A DNA stretch of 64,000 nucleotides from Rhodospirillaceae bacterium (GTDB lineage Bacteria > Pseudomonadota > Gammaproteobacteria > Steroidobacterales > Rariloculaceae), in assembly GCA_024638465.1 (NCBI GenBank), contig JAHEKF010000009.1:1-64000 (forward strand), read 5' to 3'. Below, one piece after another: positions 50,753 through 60,731 of this stretch. Both the position numbers and the translations under genes were made by a program. The notes under the pieces are model-generated. The model searched no databases. It was given only the letters and a program-made list of their open reading frames with translations, and had not been told where the DNA came from. How positions within the stretch are numbered: the stretch's first letter is position 1; every line of letters begins with the position of its first letter.

Positions 50753-50793
50753 CGCCGCAGTCGTTCGACCCGCGGCGGCGGAGACAGACTGTC

Positions 50794-51732
50794 ATGATCG
50801 CGAAACCCTCGCTCTGCCTGCTGATCCCGGCGCTGGCGTCGTCCTTGTTTCTGAACGCAGCGTTCGCGGTCGACACCGACGACCTGATTCCGCGCGAATC
50901 CGAGCCTTACGCGGAAGACCTGTTACAGAGAGTCCGCGCTGCAGCGGCGTCCATTCCGGGTGCTCGCGCTACGGCCATCAATTTTGCGAAAGTTGCCGAG
51001 AGTCATCGAACCTATGCCGCAGTGATAGAAGGTGGCAGCGATGAACCCTTCGTCTCTGCGAGAACCGCTTTTCAGGTCGAGTTTCCGGACGGTACCGTAA
51101 TGCTCGACAGTGGCATGGACGAGGCGGTGCATCGCTTCTACGGTTTCGGCCGCGAGGAGCCTTACTGGCCGGAGATCAACGATACCGTGCAGGAGGCTCT
51201 TCGCGCGGCACGACTGATACTTGTCACTCATGAACATGGCGACCATGTCGCAGGCGTTCTGCGCAGCGGCTACCGCGATGAGCTCGCACCCAAGACGATC
51301 CTGACGAAAGATCAGGTGCGCAGTCTGAATATCGCGCCGCAGTTGCCGGAAATTACGCTGACGCCTGCCGACGCGCGCAACTATATCGTCGTCGATTACG
51401 AAGACGTCCTGCCCGTCGCTCCGGGAATCGTGTTGATCAAGTCACCCGGGCACACCCATGGGCATCAGATGATCTATGTGACACTCGCGAGCGGCAGCGA
51501 GTACCTTTTCATCGGCGACATCGGCTGGTCGCTGGACAATATCACCGGGCTGAAATTGCGTCCTGCCGCGACGATTGCTCGCGTGAAGGAAGATCCGCAG
51601 GCGCTCATGCATCAGATGACCTGGATCAAGCAGGTCATGGACGACGATGGCCTCATCGTCGTGCCGTCTCATGACGATGTACTTCTAACGCGCTACGTGG
51701 CCGATGGTCTGCTCGGCGACGAACTTCGCTAG
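50794..51732 (+). CDS. MBL-fold metallohydrolase, secreted
   Basis: Signal peptide; LVTHEHGDHVAGVL; KSPGHTHGHQMIY; IGDIGW. Confidence 0.9.
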   Translation: MIAKPSLCLLIPALASSLFLNAAFAVDTDDLIPRESEPYAEDLLQRVRAAAASIPGARATAINFAKVAESHRTYAAVIEGGSDEPFVSARTAFQVEFPDGTVMLDSGMDEAVHRFYGFGREEPYWPEINDTVQEALRAARLILVTHEHGDHVAGVLRSGYRDELAPKTILTKDQVRSLNIAPQLPEITLTPADARNYIVVDYEDVLPVAPGIVLIKSPGHTHGHQMIYVTLASGSEYLFIGDIGWSLDNITGLKLRPAATIARVKEDPQALMHQMTWIKQVMDDDGLIVVPSHDDVLLTRYVADGLLGDELR

Positions 51733-51809
51733 AAGCGCAGCGTGGAGCTGAGCTTCGCCGTGGGAAAAGCGGACTTCGCGGCGACCGAAGACTATCTTCA
51801 TCGCCGCAG

Positions 51810-52050
51810 CTATTCGACGGTGCATTCGAAAGGCTGTATCTCTACGCCGGGCTGATAACGCCACACCATGTAGTCTTCGGCAGCGACGGACTCGGTAAAC
51901 GTATTCGGGTCCGTGTCGTCGTCACGCCGCACGATCTCAATCGGATGAGGACCATGCGAGGTCATCGCCCGCGGCATTCCTCCGGCAGTGCAGTCGATCG
52001 CAGGATCGTCGAGGACAGGGTCGTAATCGGCCTGGGCGGCGCGCCGTAGC
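51810..52050 (-). pseudogene. C-terminal fragment of a hypothetical protein (GRAAQAxYDP...GMPRAM... type)
   Basis: Open reading with protein-like sequence RLRRAAQADYDPVLDDPAIDCTAGGMPRAMTSHGPHPIEIVRRDDDTDPNTFTESVAAEDYMVWRYQPGVEIQPFECTVE* and no N-terminus. Confidence 0.4.
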
Positions 52051-52074
52051 CTGGCGTGCCGGGGGGGCTTCGCT

Positions 52075-52245
52075 TTAATGCTGCGTCGGCGAACAGGGCA
52101 CGTTTATCAACAGTTCCTGCAGCGAAGCCTCGGCTTCCTTGCTGTGCAACCACGCATCCACGTCGGGCTTCCACGACTGAAAATTCAGCTGCATGAGCCT
52201 GAAGTGCGCGTTGATGGCCGCGACCGGAATATTTTCGGCGTCCAC
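52075..52245 (-). CDS. small hypothetical protein (56 aa, GTG start)
   Basis: AGGAGG 4 nt upstream of GTG; VDAENIPVAAINAHFRLMQLNFQSWKPDVDAWLHSKEAEASLQELLINVPCSPTQH*; absent from the ORF track. Confidence 0.45.
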   Translation of the reverse strand: MDAENIPVAAINAHFRLMQLNFQSWKPDVDAWLHSKEAEASLQELLINVPCSPTQH

Positions 52246-52367
52246 GATACCTCCTGATCTCGAGCCGCGGCAACGCTAAACGAGGCGCGCCGTAGCTAAC
52301 GTTAGTAGATATATTGGGGCGCTCGGTGGCTCGTTCAAGCGTTTTGGGAAGTGTGCGATCTCGCGCT

Positions 52368-53165
52368 TTAGCGAGACGGCGCCGGCTCCGTCATTTCTAT
52401 GTGCAGGCCTTCCGGTCCCTCTAGAAACATGAGGTCCGCTCCGGGGGGATTCGGCCGTTCGAGATAGGGCTCGTAGCCCGACGCCAGCAGCCTGGCACGG
52501 AACGCGTCCAGAGAAGGCACACGAAAACCGATGTGGTCCGTTGCGCGATAGCGGCTTCCCATACGCTTATCGTCCTCGGCCACCTGCGAAATATGCACCC
52601 AGACGTCACCGTAAAGAATCGTATGGAAACGGCCCCGGCCGCGCTCCTCGCTAATCTCTCCGCCGAAGACGTCCAGGAACCAGTCCTTCATTCCATCCGC
52701 ATCGGATGCGTAAAGATGAATATGGTTGACGCCCGTATAGACCGGGTCCTCGAGCAGTTCGAAACGGCCACCCCAGGGATCGGTAACGTGGGAAATAAGC
52801 GCGGCGGTGACGCCTTCCTGAGGTTCCGTACGAATCTCACCGCCGGTCTCACGAATGACTTCGACTGCCGCACGCACATCAGGCACGCCGATACCGATAT
52901 GGTCGATCACACTTTCTGCGCCATCGCCGGCCATGCCTTCGTTCGGCATCGAGCCGACGAAGCCGTTGTGGTGACGGACACCGGGTCCCGGACCGAGCTC
53001 GCCCGGCTCGCCGCCGAGAACCCGCTGATACCACTCGGCGGCTGCCTGCTGCTGACCATCGGGGACGCGATGGTGCGAGTGGGTGTAGATGCTTTGAGCG
53101 ATCGCTGCGCCGGGTAGCGCCAACGCGGTCGCCGCGAGAATTACGAAGATGTTTCTAGGTTGCAT
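52368..53165 (-). CDS. secreted VOC family (glyoxalase-like) protein, two VOC modules
   Basis: Signal peptide; DHIGIGVPDVRAAVEVIRETGG; DPWGGRFELLEDP; VNHIHLYASDADGMKDWFLDVFGGE. Confidence 0.88.
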   Translation of the reverse strand: MQPRNIFVILAATALALPGAAIAQSIYTHSHHRVPDGQQQAAAEWYQRVLGGEPGELGPGPGVRHHNGFVGSMPNEGMAGDGAESVIDHIGIGVPDVRAAVEVIRETGGEIRTEPQEGVTAALISHVTDPWGGRFELLEDPVYTGVNHIHLYASDADGMKDWFLDVFGGEISEERGRGRFHTILYGDVWVHISQVAEDDKRMGSRYRATDHIGFRVPSLDAFRARLLASGYEPYLERPNPPGADLMFLEGPEGLHIEMTEPAPSR

Positions 53166-53191
53166 TTCGGTCTCCCCTGAATGATCCGAAG

Positions 53192-53593
53192 CTATTCTTC
53201 CTCCGGGTTCGTCCAGCGCGGACCGGTCCCGGGGCGAAGGACGACCTCACGTCCGTCGTTCAGCAGAATATTGCTTGCGTGCATGCCGCGATCGCCGTTC
53301 CTTGCCGGGAAACCCGCAAGCCTGAAACGGTTGCCCGCGCTTATAATCTCACGAGTTACCGAGCGCCGTTCCATACCGCCCGGCGAGTTCGACTCTATCT
53401 CCCAAATCTCGCCATTGTCGGTTCGCAGGTTAAAAAGTATGTGTGGGTTTTCCCAGCGGACGAATATCACCTCTCCTTCGATCTCGTGATACTGGCTCGT
53501 GTTGTACACGTAACCGAAAGTGTGGTGCGCGCGGAGCACCGCCGGCCCGAAGCTCAGCGCCACTATCGCGCCCGCGGCAAGAAACTTTTTCAT
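53192..53593 (-). CDS. DUF6152 family secreted protein
   Basis: Signal, RAHHTFGYVYNTSQYHEIEGEVIFVRWENPHILFNLRTDNGEIWEIESNSPGGMERR. Confidence 0.85.
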   Translation of the reverse strand: MKKFLAAGAIVALSFGPAVLRAHHTFGYVYNTSQYHEIEGEVIFVRWENPHILFNLRTDNGEIWEIESNSPGGMERRSVTREIISAGNRFRLAGFPARNGDRGMHASNILLNDGREVVLRPGTGPRWTNPEEE

Positions 53594-53808
53594 TTTCGTC
53601 GTCAAGTATCCGTATGCTATCTGTCTGGACTCGACTTTTCCGCTTTAGTTCCAGCGGATAGACCTGAAAGTCGCGCGCGGAATGACAAAGTCAGCGGCCT
53701 TCGCTCAGCCGTTCACGCCGGGCTTCTCGGGGTTCTCCGCCTGAAAACACCGAAAATAAAATTGATGTTTAATTCCGAGCCGGCTGCAGCAAGAATAATA
53801 CGTTCGCC

Positions 53809-53825
53809 GGTAACCACAGGTTACC
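53809..53825. promoter_or_regulatory. perfect inverted repeat GGTAACC-ACA-GGTTACC upstream of the P-type ATPase
   Basis: 7-bp arms, 3-bp spacer, just upstream of the ATPase start; candidate operator or hairpin. Confidence 0.4.
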
Positions 53826-53856
53826 TCAAATTTTGCCCCGATTTCAGAGGTCGAGA

Positions 53857-56640
53857 TTGACCACGAGCCGCAATGGTTTGAAGTTTCGCAATCGAAAAGA
53901 ATCACCGAACGGTGCAGCGGCTTCGCCGCCGCCATGGGTTGGTGAAGCACGCTCGATCCTCGAGCAATTCGGAGTCGACGAGCACGATGGCCTGAGCGAG
54001 AGCGAGGTCACTCTGCGGCGGCGTCGATTCGGACCTAATCAACTAAAAGCCGCAAAACCGCAGAAGACTTTGGCGATTTTCGTGGAACAGTTTCGCAGCG
54101 TCGTCATTCTGCTGCTGGTGGCTGCGGCCGGTTTGTCATTCGTTTTCGGTGATCTCGTTGAAGGCGCGGCAATTCTGGCCGTGATCCTGATCAACACCGC
54201 CATCGGATTTGTAACGGAGCTCAGGGCCGTCCGCTCTATAGAAACGTTGCGCAAGCTTGGACGAGTAGACACTACCGTGCGTCGGGATGGGGAGACTAAG
54301 CGCGTACCCGCCGTGAGCCTGGTCCCGGGAGATATCGTCCTGGTAGAAGGCGGAGACTTCGTTACGGCTGACATGCGGCTCGTAGAAGCCTCGAAGCTGG
54401 AGGCAAACGAGTCGACGCTGACGGGCGAGTCGGTGCCGGTTGGCAAGAGCGTGGATGCGCTGCCCCCGAGCACCCATCTCACCGAACGGGCGAACATGCT
54501 CTTCAAGGGTACGGCCGTGACCAGAGGTGCAGGTGTCGCCGTAGTGGCCGGAACGGGTCTGGAAACAGAACTGGGCCGGATATCGAACCTTCTCGAGGAA
54601 GCAGAAGCCGAGGAGACACCGCTCGAGAAGAAATTGGACACACTGGGGCGTCGCCTCGTCTGGGTCACACTGGTCATCACGGGATTTGTAGCAATTTCGG
54701 GAATCGTCGTCGGCCGTGACGTCGTCTTGGCCATTGAAGTTGCGATCGCCCTGGCCGTCGCAGCGATTCCGGAGGGCTTGCCGATAGTCACTACGCTCGC
54801 ATTGGCTCGCGGCATGTGGCGAATGGCCCGTAATAACGCCCTTATCGCCAGGCTATCGGCTGTCGAGACCCTGGGGGCAACGAGCGTCATCCTGACGGAC
54901 AAGACCGGAACGTTAACGGAGAACCGAATGACCGTTACCCAGTTGGCGGTGTCTTGCGCAACCGTCTCGGTCAGTGGCTCGGGTCTCGATCTCGTGGGCG
55001 ATTTCCGACACGACGGCGAAATCCTCCATGAACCGCTGCACGAGCTGACTCGTGAGCTTCTGACAATTGTGACACTTTGCAACAACGCTTCGATTCAGCA
55101 AAGCGGTAATTCATTACCGCCCGCCCCTGTCGGAGATCCGACAGAAGTGGCGTTATTGGTAGCCGCAAAAAAACTCGGTATTCAGCGCGAGGAACTGGTG
55201 GCATCAATGCCGGAGCTCAGGGAGGAACCGTTCGATCCCGCGGTGAAGGCCATGGCTACATTTCACGATACTGGCTCATCGGTCCTGGTCGCGGTCAAAG
55301 GCGCATCCGAGACGCTTCTCCAGCACTGTTCCGAAGTCCGGACAATCGAGGGCGACATACGCCTCACCGACGACGCCCGCGATTCCTGGAGCGCGCGAGG
55401 CCAGAAACTGGGAGAGCAGGGACTTCGGACGCTCGCAGTGGCCACGAAGACCATCTCGGATGCAGATGAGGATCCTTATTCGAACCTGGTACTGCTTGGC
55501 ATCGTCGGCATCGTTGATCCCCCGAGAGAAGGGGTGCGCGAAGCCCTGGCAGCGTGCAGGGACGCGGGTATTCGCGTTGTGATGGTGACCGGCGACCATG
55601 TGGCTACCGCTCAGCATATCGCTACGAAGCTGGGGCTTGTTCCGGATAGCCCGGCGGAGTTTCTGGCTGTCGACAGCCGCTCCCTCGGCGATGTGGAAAC
55701 GCTGTCTCCGCAGGAGCGATCGCGCCTCACCGACGCTCGAGTGATTGCACGCACCAGTCCCAAGCAGAAACTCGATCTGATCGATCTGCACCAGCGAAGC
55801 GGCCGGATCGTCGCGATGATTGGCGATGGCGTTAACGACGCACCAGCGTTGAAGAAGGCGGACATCGGCGTCGCCATGGGCGTACGCGGGACCGATGTAG
55901 CCAAGGAATCGGCGGCCATGATCCTTCAGGACGACCGGTTCGAGACGATTGTGGACGCGGTAGCGCAGGGCAGAGCGATCTACTCCAACATTCGCAAGTT
56001 CGTCGTGTATTTGATGTCCTGTAACATCAGCGAGATTCTGATCGTTGGACTGGCGACATTGGCGGGTGCACCGCTTCCGTTGCTGCCGCTCCAGATTCTT
56101 TTTCTCAACCTCGTTACGGACGTATTTCCCGCTCTGGCGCTCGGTGTGGGTGAGGGGGCTCCCGGGCTGATGCAGCGACAACCGCGCCCTGCGAAAGAGC
56201 CGATTCTCGCAGGTAACCACTGGCGAATCATTGCAGCCTACGGAGCCATCATGTCCGCATCCGTACTGGGGGCGATGGCAATCGCGATCGTCGGGCTCGG
56301 TTATCAAGGCCAAAGCGCAGTGACGGTGTCGTTTCTCACTTTGGCGCTGGCGCAGCTGTGGCATGTTCTCAATATGCGCGATAACGTCGGCGACTGGGTG
56401 CGTAACGAAGTCACGCGAAATCCCTGGATGTGGGCGGCGGCGTTACTCTGCATCGTGCTGATTCTGGCTGCCACCTATCTGCCGGGACTACGAGATCTGC
56501 TCGAGATCACCGCGCCAGAGCCCGCAGGCTGGGCGGTAATTCTGCTGATGAGCTTCGTCCCGGTCGTCTTCGGTCCGGCCATTCGCATCGTGGTCACGCG
56601 TGAGCCTCTGACCGAGTCTCGAACAGGACCCGCGAGTTAA
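53857..56640 (+). CDS. cation-translocating P-type ATPase (P2/Ca2+-type)
   Basis: AAIPEGLPIVTTLALARG; DKTGTLTENRM; MIGDGVNDAPALKKADIGVAMG; TTG start at 53857 or 53833. Confidence 0.92.
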   Translation: MTTSRNGLKFRNRKESPNGAAASPPPWVGEARSILEQFGVDEHDGLSESEVTLRRRRFGPNQLKAAKPQKTLAIFVEQFRSVVILLLVAAAGLSFVFGDLVEGAAILAVILINTAIGFVTELRAVRSIETLRKLGRVDTTVRRDGETKRVPAVSLVPGDIVLVEGGDFVTADMRLVEASKLEANESTLTGESVPVGKSVDALPPSTHLTERANMLFKGTAVTRGAGVAVVAGTGLETELGRISNLLEEAEAEETPLEKKLDTLGRRLVWVTLVITGFVAISGIVVGRDVVLAIEVAIALAVAAIPEGLPIVTTLALARGMWRMARNNALIARLSAVETLGATSVILTDKTGTLTENRMTVTQLAVSCATVSVSGSGLDLVGDFRHDGEILHEPLHELTRELLTIVTLCNNASIQQSGNSLPPAPVGDPTEVALLVAAKKLGIQREELVASMPELREEPFDPAVKAMATFHDTGSSVLVAVKGASETLLQHCSEVRTIEGDIRLTDDARDSWSARGQKLGEQGLRTLAVATKTISDADEDPYSNLVLLGIVGIVDPPREGVREALAACRDAGIRVVMVTGDHVATAQHIATKLGLVPDSPAEFLAVDSRSLGDVETLSPQERSRLTDARVIARTSPKQKLDLIDLHQRSGRIVAMIGDGVNDAPALKKADIGVAMGVRGTDVAKESAAMILQDDRFETIVDAVAQGRAIYSNIRKFVVYLMSCNISEILIVGLATLAGAPLPLLPLQILFLNLVTDVFPALALGVGEGAPGLMQRQPRPAKEPILAGNHWRIIAAYGAIMSASVLGAMAIAIVGLGYQGQSAVTVSFLTLALAQLWHVLNMRDNVGDWVRNEVTRNPWMWAAALLCIVLILAATYLPGLRDLLEITAPEPAGWAVILLMSFVPVVFGPAIRIVVTREPLTESRTGPAS

Positions 56641-56780
56641 TGCGCGTAAGCTGTCTGGGTGCGGCAGCCGCGGTTAACCGCTACGCTTTTCCCGCTCGAG
56701 GCAGGCGAACATCGGATGCGACCGGAGTTCGGCCTATTTCAGAGAACGCGCCGATACGAGGACAAATCGGCTCGGACGCG

Positions 56781-57038
56781 CTATTCGCCTAACGCGCGGG
56801 CAACCGCCTCGATGTCTTCCGGGCTGAGGGCCGGAAGCGCCAAGGGATGCGATGCTTCACCATTCGCAATTGCGGTGATGCTCACTATGAGCTCTTCGGC
56901 TGTTTGTGTGTTCAAGTCTGCCGCGCCCCGATGACACGCCCGGCAACCTTGCAGTACCGATTCGTCCACGTCGGGCAAAGCCTCGAACGAGGCCAGGCAC
57001 GCACATACCGTCAATGCTGTAATCAGAGTTCTGGTCAT
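56781..57038 (-). CDS. small periplasmic monoheme c-type cytochrome
   Basis: Signal peptide; CRACH (CXXCH); C-term SPEDIEAVARALGE. Confidence 0.78.
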   Translation of the reverse strand: MTRTLITALTVCACLASFEALPDVDESVLQGCRACHRGAADLNTQTAEELIVSITAIANGEASHPLALPALSPEDIEAVARALGE

Positions 57039-57232
57039 TTCGGTCAGAATCCTTAGCTGTCGTCAAAGATCCGTATCGAACTACGCTTCGAGTCCCGCTC
57101 GGAACCGCGTTCCATCGATCGCCTGTATGCAGGCCGGCAGCGCGCCCGGCACTCCGTAATACTACTGATAGCCTGGATCGAACGACAACTGCAATATCGG
57201 TTTCTCCTTACTTTTGGAAAAGGAACGAGTTG

Positions 57233-57939
<707 letters not shown>

Positions 57940-57978
57940 TAAACGGGTTCCGTTGCCGGAGACGTCGGCCGGTTCCGT

Positions 57979-58245
57979 TCAGCGGGCGTCGCGGCCTGCT
58001 GACCAGAAAGCCTCAAACTCCATCTTCGTGACGTTACTGTTTAACATAAGGCGGGACAGGCGCGCGAGTCCGAACCAGCCGGGACGATTGGTTGTTGGCG
58101 TTAATTGGTGCACAACGAGGCCCTGCGAACAGACGCCTACCTCCCTCTGCACCCAGCCGTCATCGTCCACCTCCGTGTACAAGGCAGACAGGGCGTCCAG
58201 TTCGAGGCTGGCGAGTTCGCTCGATGTCCATTTCAGATAAATCAT
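57979..58245 (-). CDS. hypothetical protein (weak DUF6881-like resemblance)
   Basis: 88 aa; IYLKWTSSELASLELDALSALYTEVDDDGWVQREVGVCSQGLV; TATAAT at 58289-58284 upstream. Confidence 0.55.
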   Translation of the reverse strand: MIYLKWTSSELASLELDALSALYTEVDDDGWVQREVGVCSQGLVVHQLTPTTNRPGWFGLARLSRLMLNSNVTKMEFEAFWSAGRDAR

Positions 58246-58408
58246 GGCGTCAGGCTCTGGGCCGATCTTGTTGTTGGGTAAACATTATATATAGGTCGGA
58301 GCCACGTTCGGGCAGCCACCTGCCCACCGGGGCGGCGGTATGCGGCGATCCAGGTTTGCTGCGACCGATCAGATCGGGAGCACCCGGTCCGGATCGGTCC
58401 GGAAAAAC

Positions 58409-58660
58409 CTAGCGGGCTTCCCTGGGACGGGCTTCGTTGACGCGCAGTGGCCGTCCGCCGACTTCTTTGCCGTTCACTTCAGATACAGCCGTCTCGGCTT
58501 CGCTCTGGTTCGGCATCTCGACGAAACCGAAGCCTCTGGACCGGCCTGTCTCGCGATCCATCAGGATCTTGACCGACGAGACTTCACCATAAGCAGCAAA
58601 GGCGTCACGGAGTTCCGACTCACTGAGCGAATACGCTAGATTTCCGACGTAGATATTCAT
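58409..58660 (-). CDS. RNA-binding protein with single RRM
   Basis: MNIYVGNLAYSLSESELRDAFAAYGEVSSVKILMDRETGRSRGFGFVEM: RNP2 and RNP1 motifs. Confidence 0.95.
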   Translation of the reverse strand: MNIYVGNLAYSLSESELRDAFAAYGEVSSVKILMDRETGRSRGFGFVEMPNQSEAETAVSEVNGKEVGGRPLRVNEARPREAR

Positions 58661-58671
58661 CGACTAATAGC

Positions 58672-58720
58672 TCTCACGCCGCTTCTCCCCGAGGATAGCG
58701 AGTCAATCAACGGCGTGAGA
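58672..58720 (-). promoter_or_regulatory. 5' UTR hairpin of the RRM protein gene
   Basis: Perfect 10-bp inverted repeat TCTCACGCCG (58672-58681) / CGGCGTGAGA (58711-58720), 29-nt loop, 11 nt upstream of the ATG. Confidence 0.5.
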
Positions 58721-58858
58721 TTGCCCGCCAGATACGCCAGCCAGTAAGAATTGTGATTATTGCCGGCCGGCTATCACCTTACAGCGCTCGAAAGCGGTCT
58801 CCAGACTCTATTCCTGCGTGAAGTAACGGTCAAATTCCGCGGCCGCGCGAGCGCGCGT

Positions 58859-59305
58859 TCAGTCGTGGAAGCGGACCTCCAGAACCTCGAGTTCGACTTC
58901 GTCGCCGATCAGAGAATGGTCATAGTCGATATAGATATAGGCCGGGTAGCCCAGGGCTTCATCATAGCTGACGCGTAGCGTCGTAGCGCTGCGTTCGGCT
59001 GTCGCGATCAGCGAGAACAAGTCGTCGACTGTTCTAAACCATTGAAATTCGTCGGGATTGACAGGCATCTCGCTGACGTAATCGTCGCGTTCATAGTGAA
59101 CGTCGATGACGACGCCGTCTTCGACGGCCACGATCGTGTCAGCCGGCGTGTCCCGGTGACAGTCGCAGACTTTGCGGTAGCGGTATTCGTAGGTGGTAAT
59201 CGCGGCCGCGTCCCAGGTTGCCTGATGGGCCACGAGTGCCTCATCGGCCGGCACTGTGGCCGAAGTCAGAAACGCCGCAATCGCGAGGAAACGGTCGCCG
59301 GTCAT
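58859..59305 (-). CDS. DUF6174-like secreted protein
   Basis: Signal peptide; HQATWDAAAITTYEYRYRKVCDCHRDT; FSLIATAERSATTLRVSYDEALGYPAYIYIDYD. Confidence 0.78.
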   Translation of the reverse strand: MTGDRFLAIAAFLTSATVPADEALVAHQATWDAAAITTYEYRYRKVCDCHRDTPADTIVAVEDGVVIDVHYERDDYVSEMPVNPDEFQWFRTVDDLFSLIATAERSATTLRVSYDEALGYPAYIYIDYDHSLIGDEVELEVLEVRFHD

Positions 59306-59320
59306 AGTCTTCGCAAGTTC

Positions 59321-59602
59321 CTAGTCGCTACGGCTTGTGATTTCCAGCAGATGGAAACCGAACTGTGTCTCGACAGGGCCCTGCACCTCGTTGAGCTCGG
59401 CACTGAAGACGACCGTGTCGAACTCCTTGACCATCTGCCCCGGACCGAACGACCCAAGCTCACCGCCGCGGCGCCCGGACGGGCAGGTCGAATGCTCGCG
59501 GGCGACCTCGGCAAAATCGGCGCCATCCTGAATCTTCAGTTTGAGTTCTTCGCAAAACGCCTCGTCATCGACAAGAATGTGGCGCGCCGTCGCTTGAGCC
59601 AT
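59321..59602 (-). CDS. parvulin-type peptidylprolyl isomerase (PpiC-like)
   Basis: ATARHILVDDEAFCEELKLKIQDGADFAEVAREHSTCPSGRRGGELGSFGPGQMVKEFD. Confidence 0.95.
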   Translation of the reverse strand: MAQATARHILVDDEAFCEELKLKIQDGADFAEVAREHSTCPSGRRGGELGSFGPGQMVKEFDTVVFSAELNEVQGPVETQFGFHLLEITSRSD

Positions 59603-59696
59603 GGAGTTACTCCTGATGCTAACGTTCCGTAACGGTGGGATGCCGTAAAGCATAGCGGAGAAGCCCGCTGGTTTTCAAAATCGCCCCGCCCGGAGC

Positions 59697-60296
59697 CTAG
59701 CCGCGTTTGTCGAAAACGAGGCAGAAATTATTCGCTGGCATCTCGATAATCTCTTCGGCATCGAATCCCGCTGTCTGCGCGGTCTGAACAACGGCTTCCA
59801 TGTCTCTGACCCCCCAGGACGCGTTTCGCGCCCGAAGTGAAGCATCAAACGCTTCGTTGCTCGAAGCAGTATGTCGTCCGTCGCGGCGAAAGGGACCATA
59901 GAGCAGGATTCTGTCGCCGTCCGACAACAGACGACCGGCGCCGGCGAATAAACCTGACGTGGTCTCCCACGGCGAAATATGAATCATGTTGATGCAGATC
60001 ACCGCGTCGGCTGACGACACTGGCCATTGATCCCGGGTGACATCGAGCATCGCTGCCGGGAGCACGTTGGAGACACCGGCTTCCTCGACATGAGCAGCGA
60101 TAGATTCGAACAGTTCGGCGTTCACGTCTGTCGGCTGCCATGTCAGGGAGGAGTGCGCGGCGGCGAAATACGCTACATGCTGGCCCGTACCGCTCGCGAT
60201 CTCGAGAACTGTCCCCTGCTGCGGGAGAAACCGGTCGAGAACCCGAAGGATGGGATCTTTATTACGCTCGGCGGCAGCGTTGATCCGGCCAGTCAC
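59697..60296 (-). CDS. DUF938 SAM-dependent methyltransferase-like protein
   Basis: AAAERNKDPILRVLDRFLPQQGTVLEIASGTGQHVAYFA; INMIHISPWETT. Confidence 0.92.
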   Translation of the reverse strand: MTGRINAAAERNKDPILRVLDRFLPQQGTVLEIASGTGQHVAYFAAAHSSLTWQPTDVNAELFESIAAHVEEAGVSNVLPAAMLDVTRDQWPVSSADAVICINMIHISPWETTSGLFAGAGRLLSDGDRILLYGPFRRDGRHTASSNEAFDASLRARNASWGVRDMEAVVQTAQTAGFDAEEIIEMPANNFCLVFDKRG

Positions 60297-60303
60297 CGCG
60301 AAA

Positions 60304-60651
60304 CTAGTCCAGCTTGCTGCCGTGAACCTGCGTCGTACTGATAGCGGAAATATCGACGCCTTCGAGGCAGCGGACGTTAACTCCCCAAAGTTCAGGCGCG
60401 GTTCGCGGCCGATGGAACGTATAGATACCGCAGGTGGGACAGAAATAGTGCTTCGCTATTTTCTTGTTGAACTGATAGACGGATAACTCATCGATGGGCG
60501 TCAGCAATCGAAATCGATCCTCCGCTACCCGATTGATGATTCCACCCTTTTTCGAACAGAGCGAGCAGTCGCAAACCACCGATTCGTCCGGATCCAGGGT
60601 GACTTCGAACCTCACCGCTCCGCAATGGCAAGCGCCTTGGTAAGTTTTCAT
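60304..60651 (-). CDS. GFA family protein
   Basis: GACHCGAVRFEVTLDPDESVVCDCSLCSKKGG; ATG at 60651 preferred. Confidence 0.92.
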   Translation of the reverse strand: MKTYQGACHCGAVRFEVTLDPDESVVCDCSLCSKKGGIINRVAEDRFRLLTPIDELSVYQFNKKIAKHYFCPTCGIYTFHRPRTAPELWGVNVRCLEGVDISAISTTQVHGSKLD

Positions 60652-60731
60652 CGATGCGACTCCATAAAACGACCGATTCCACCCGCTGCGCGCGGGAGAG
60701 TATCGAAGCGGAACCGTGGCACCATCGCGAT

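Noticed and set aside
58350-58410. TCCGGA/GGTCCGGA repeats downstream of the RRM gene as a terminator or repeat element
   Set aside because: Hairpin is preceded rather than followed by the T-run on the relevant strand; only two copies seen.
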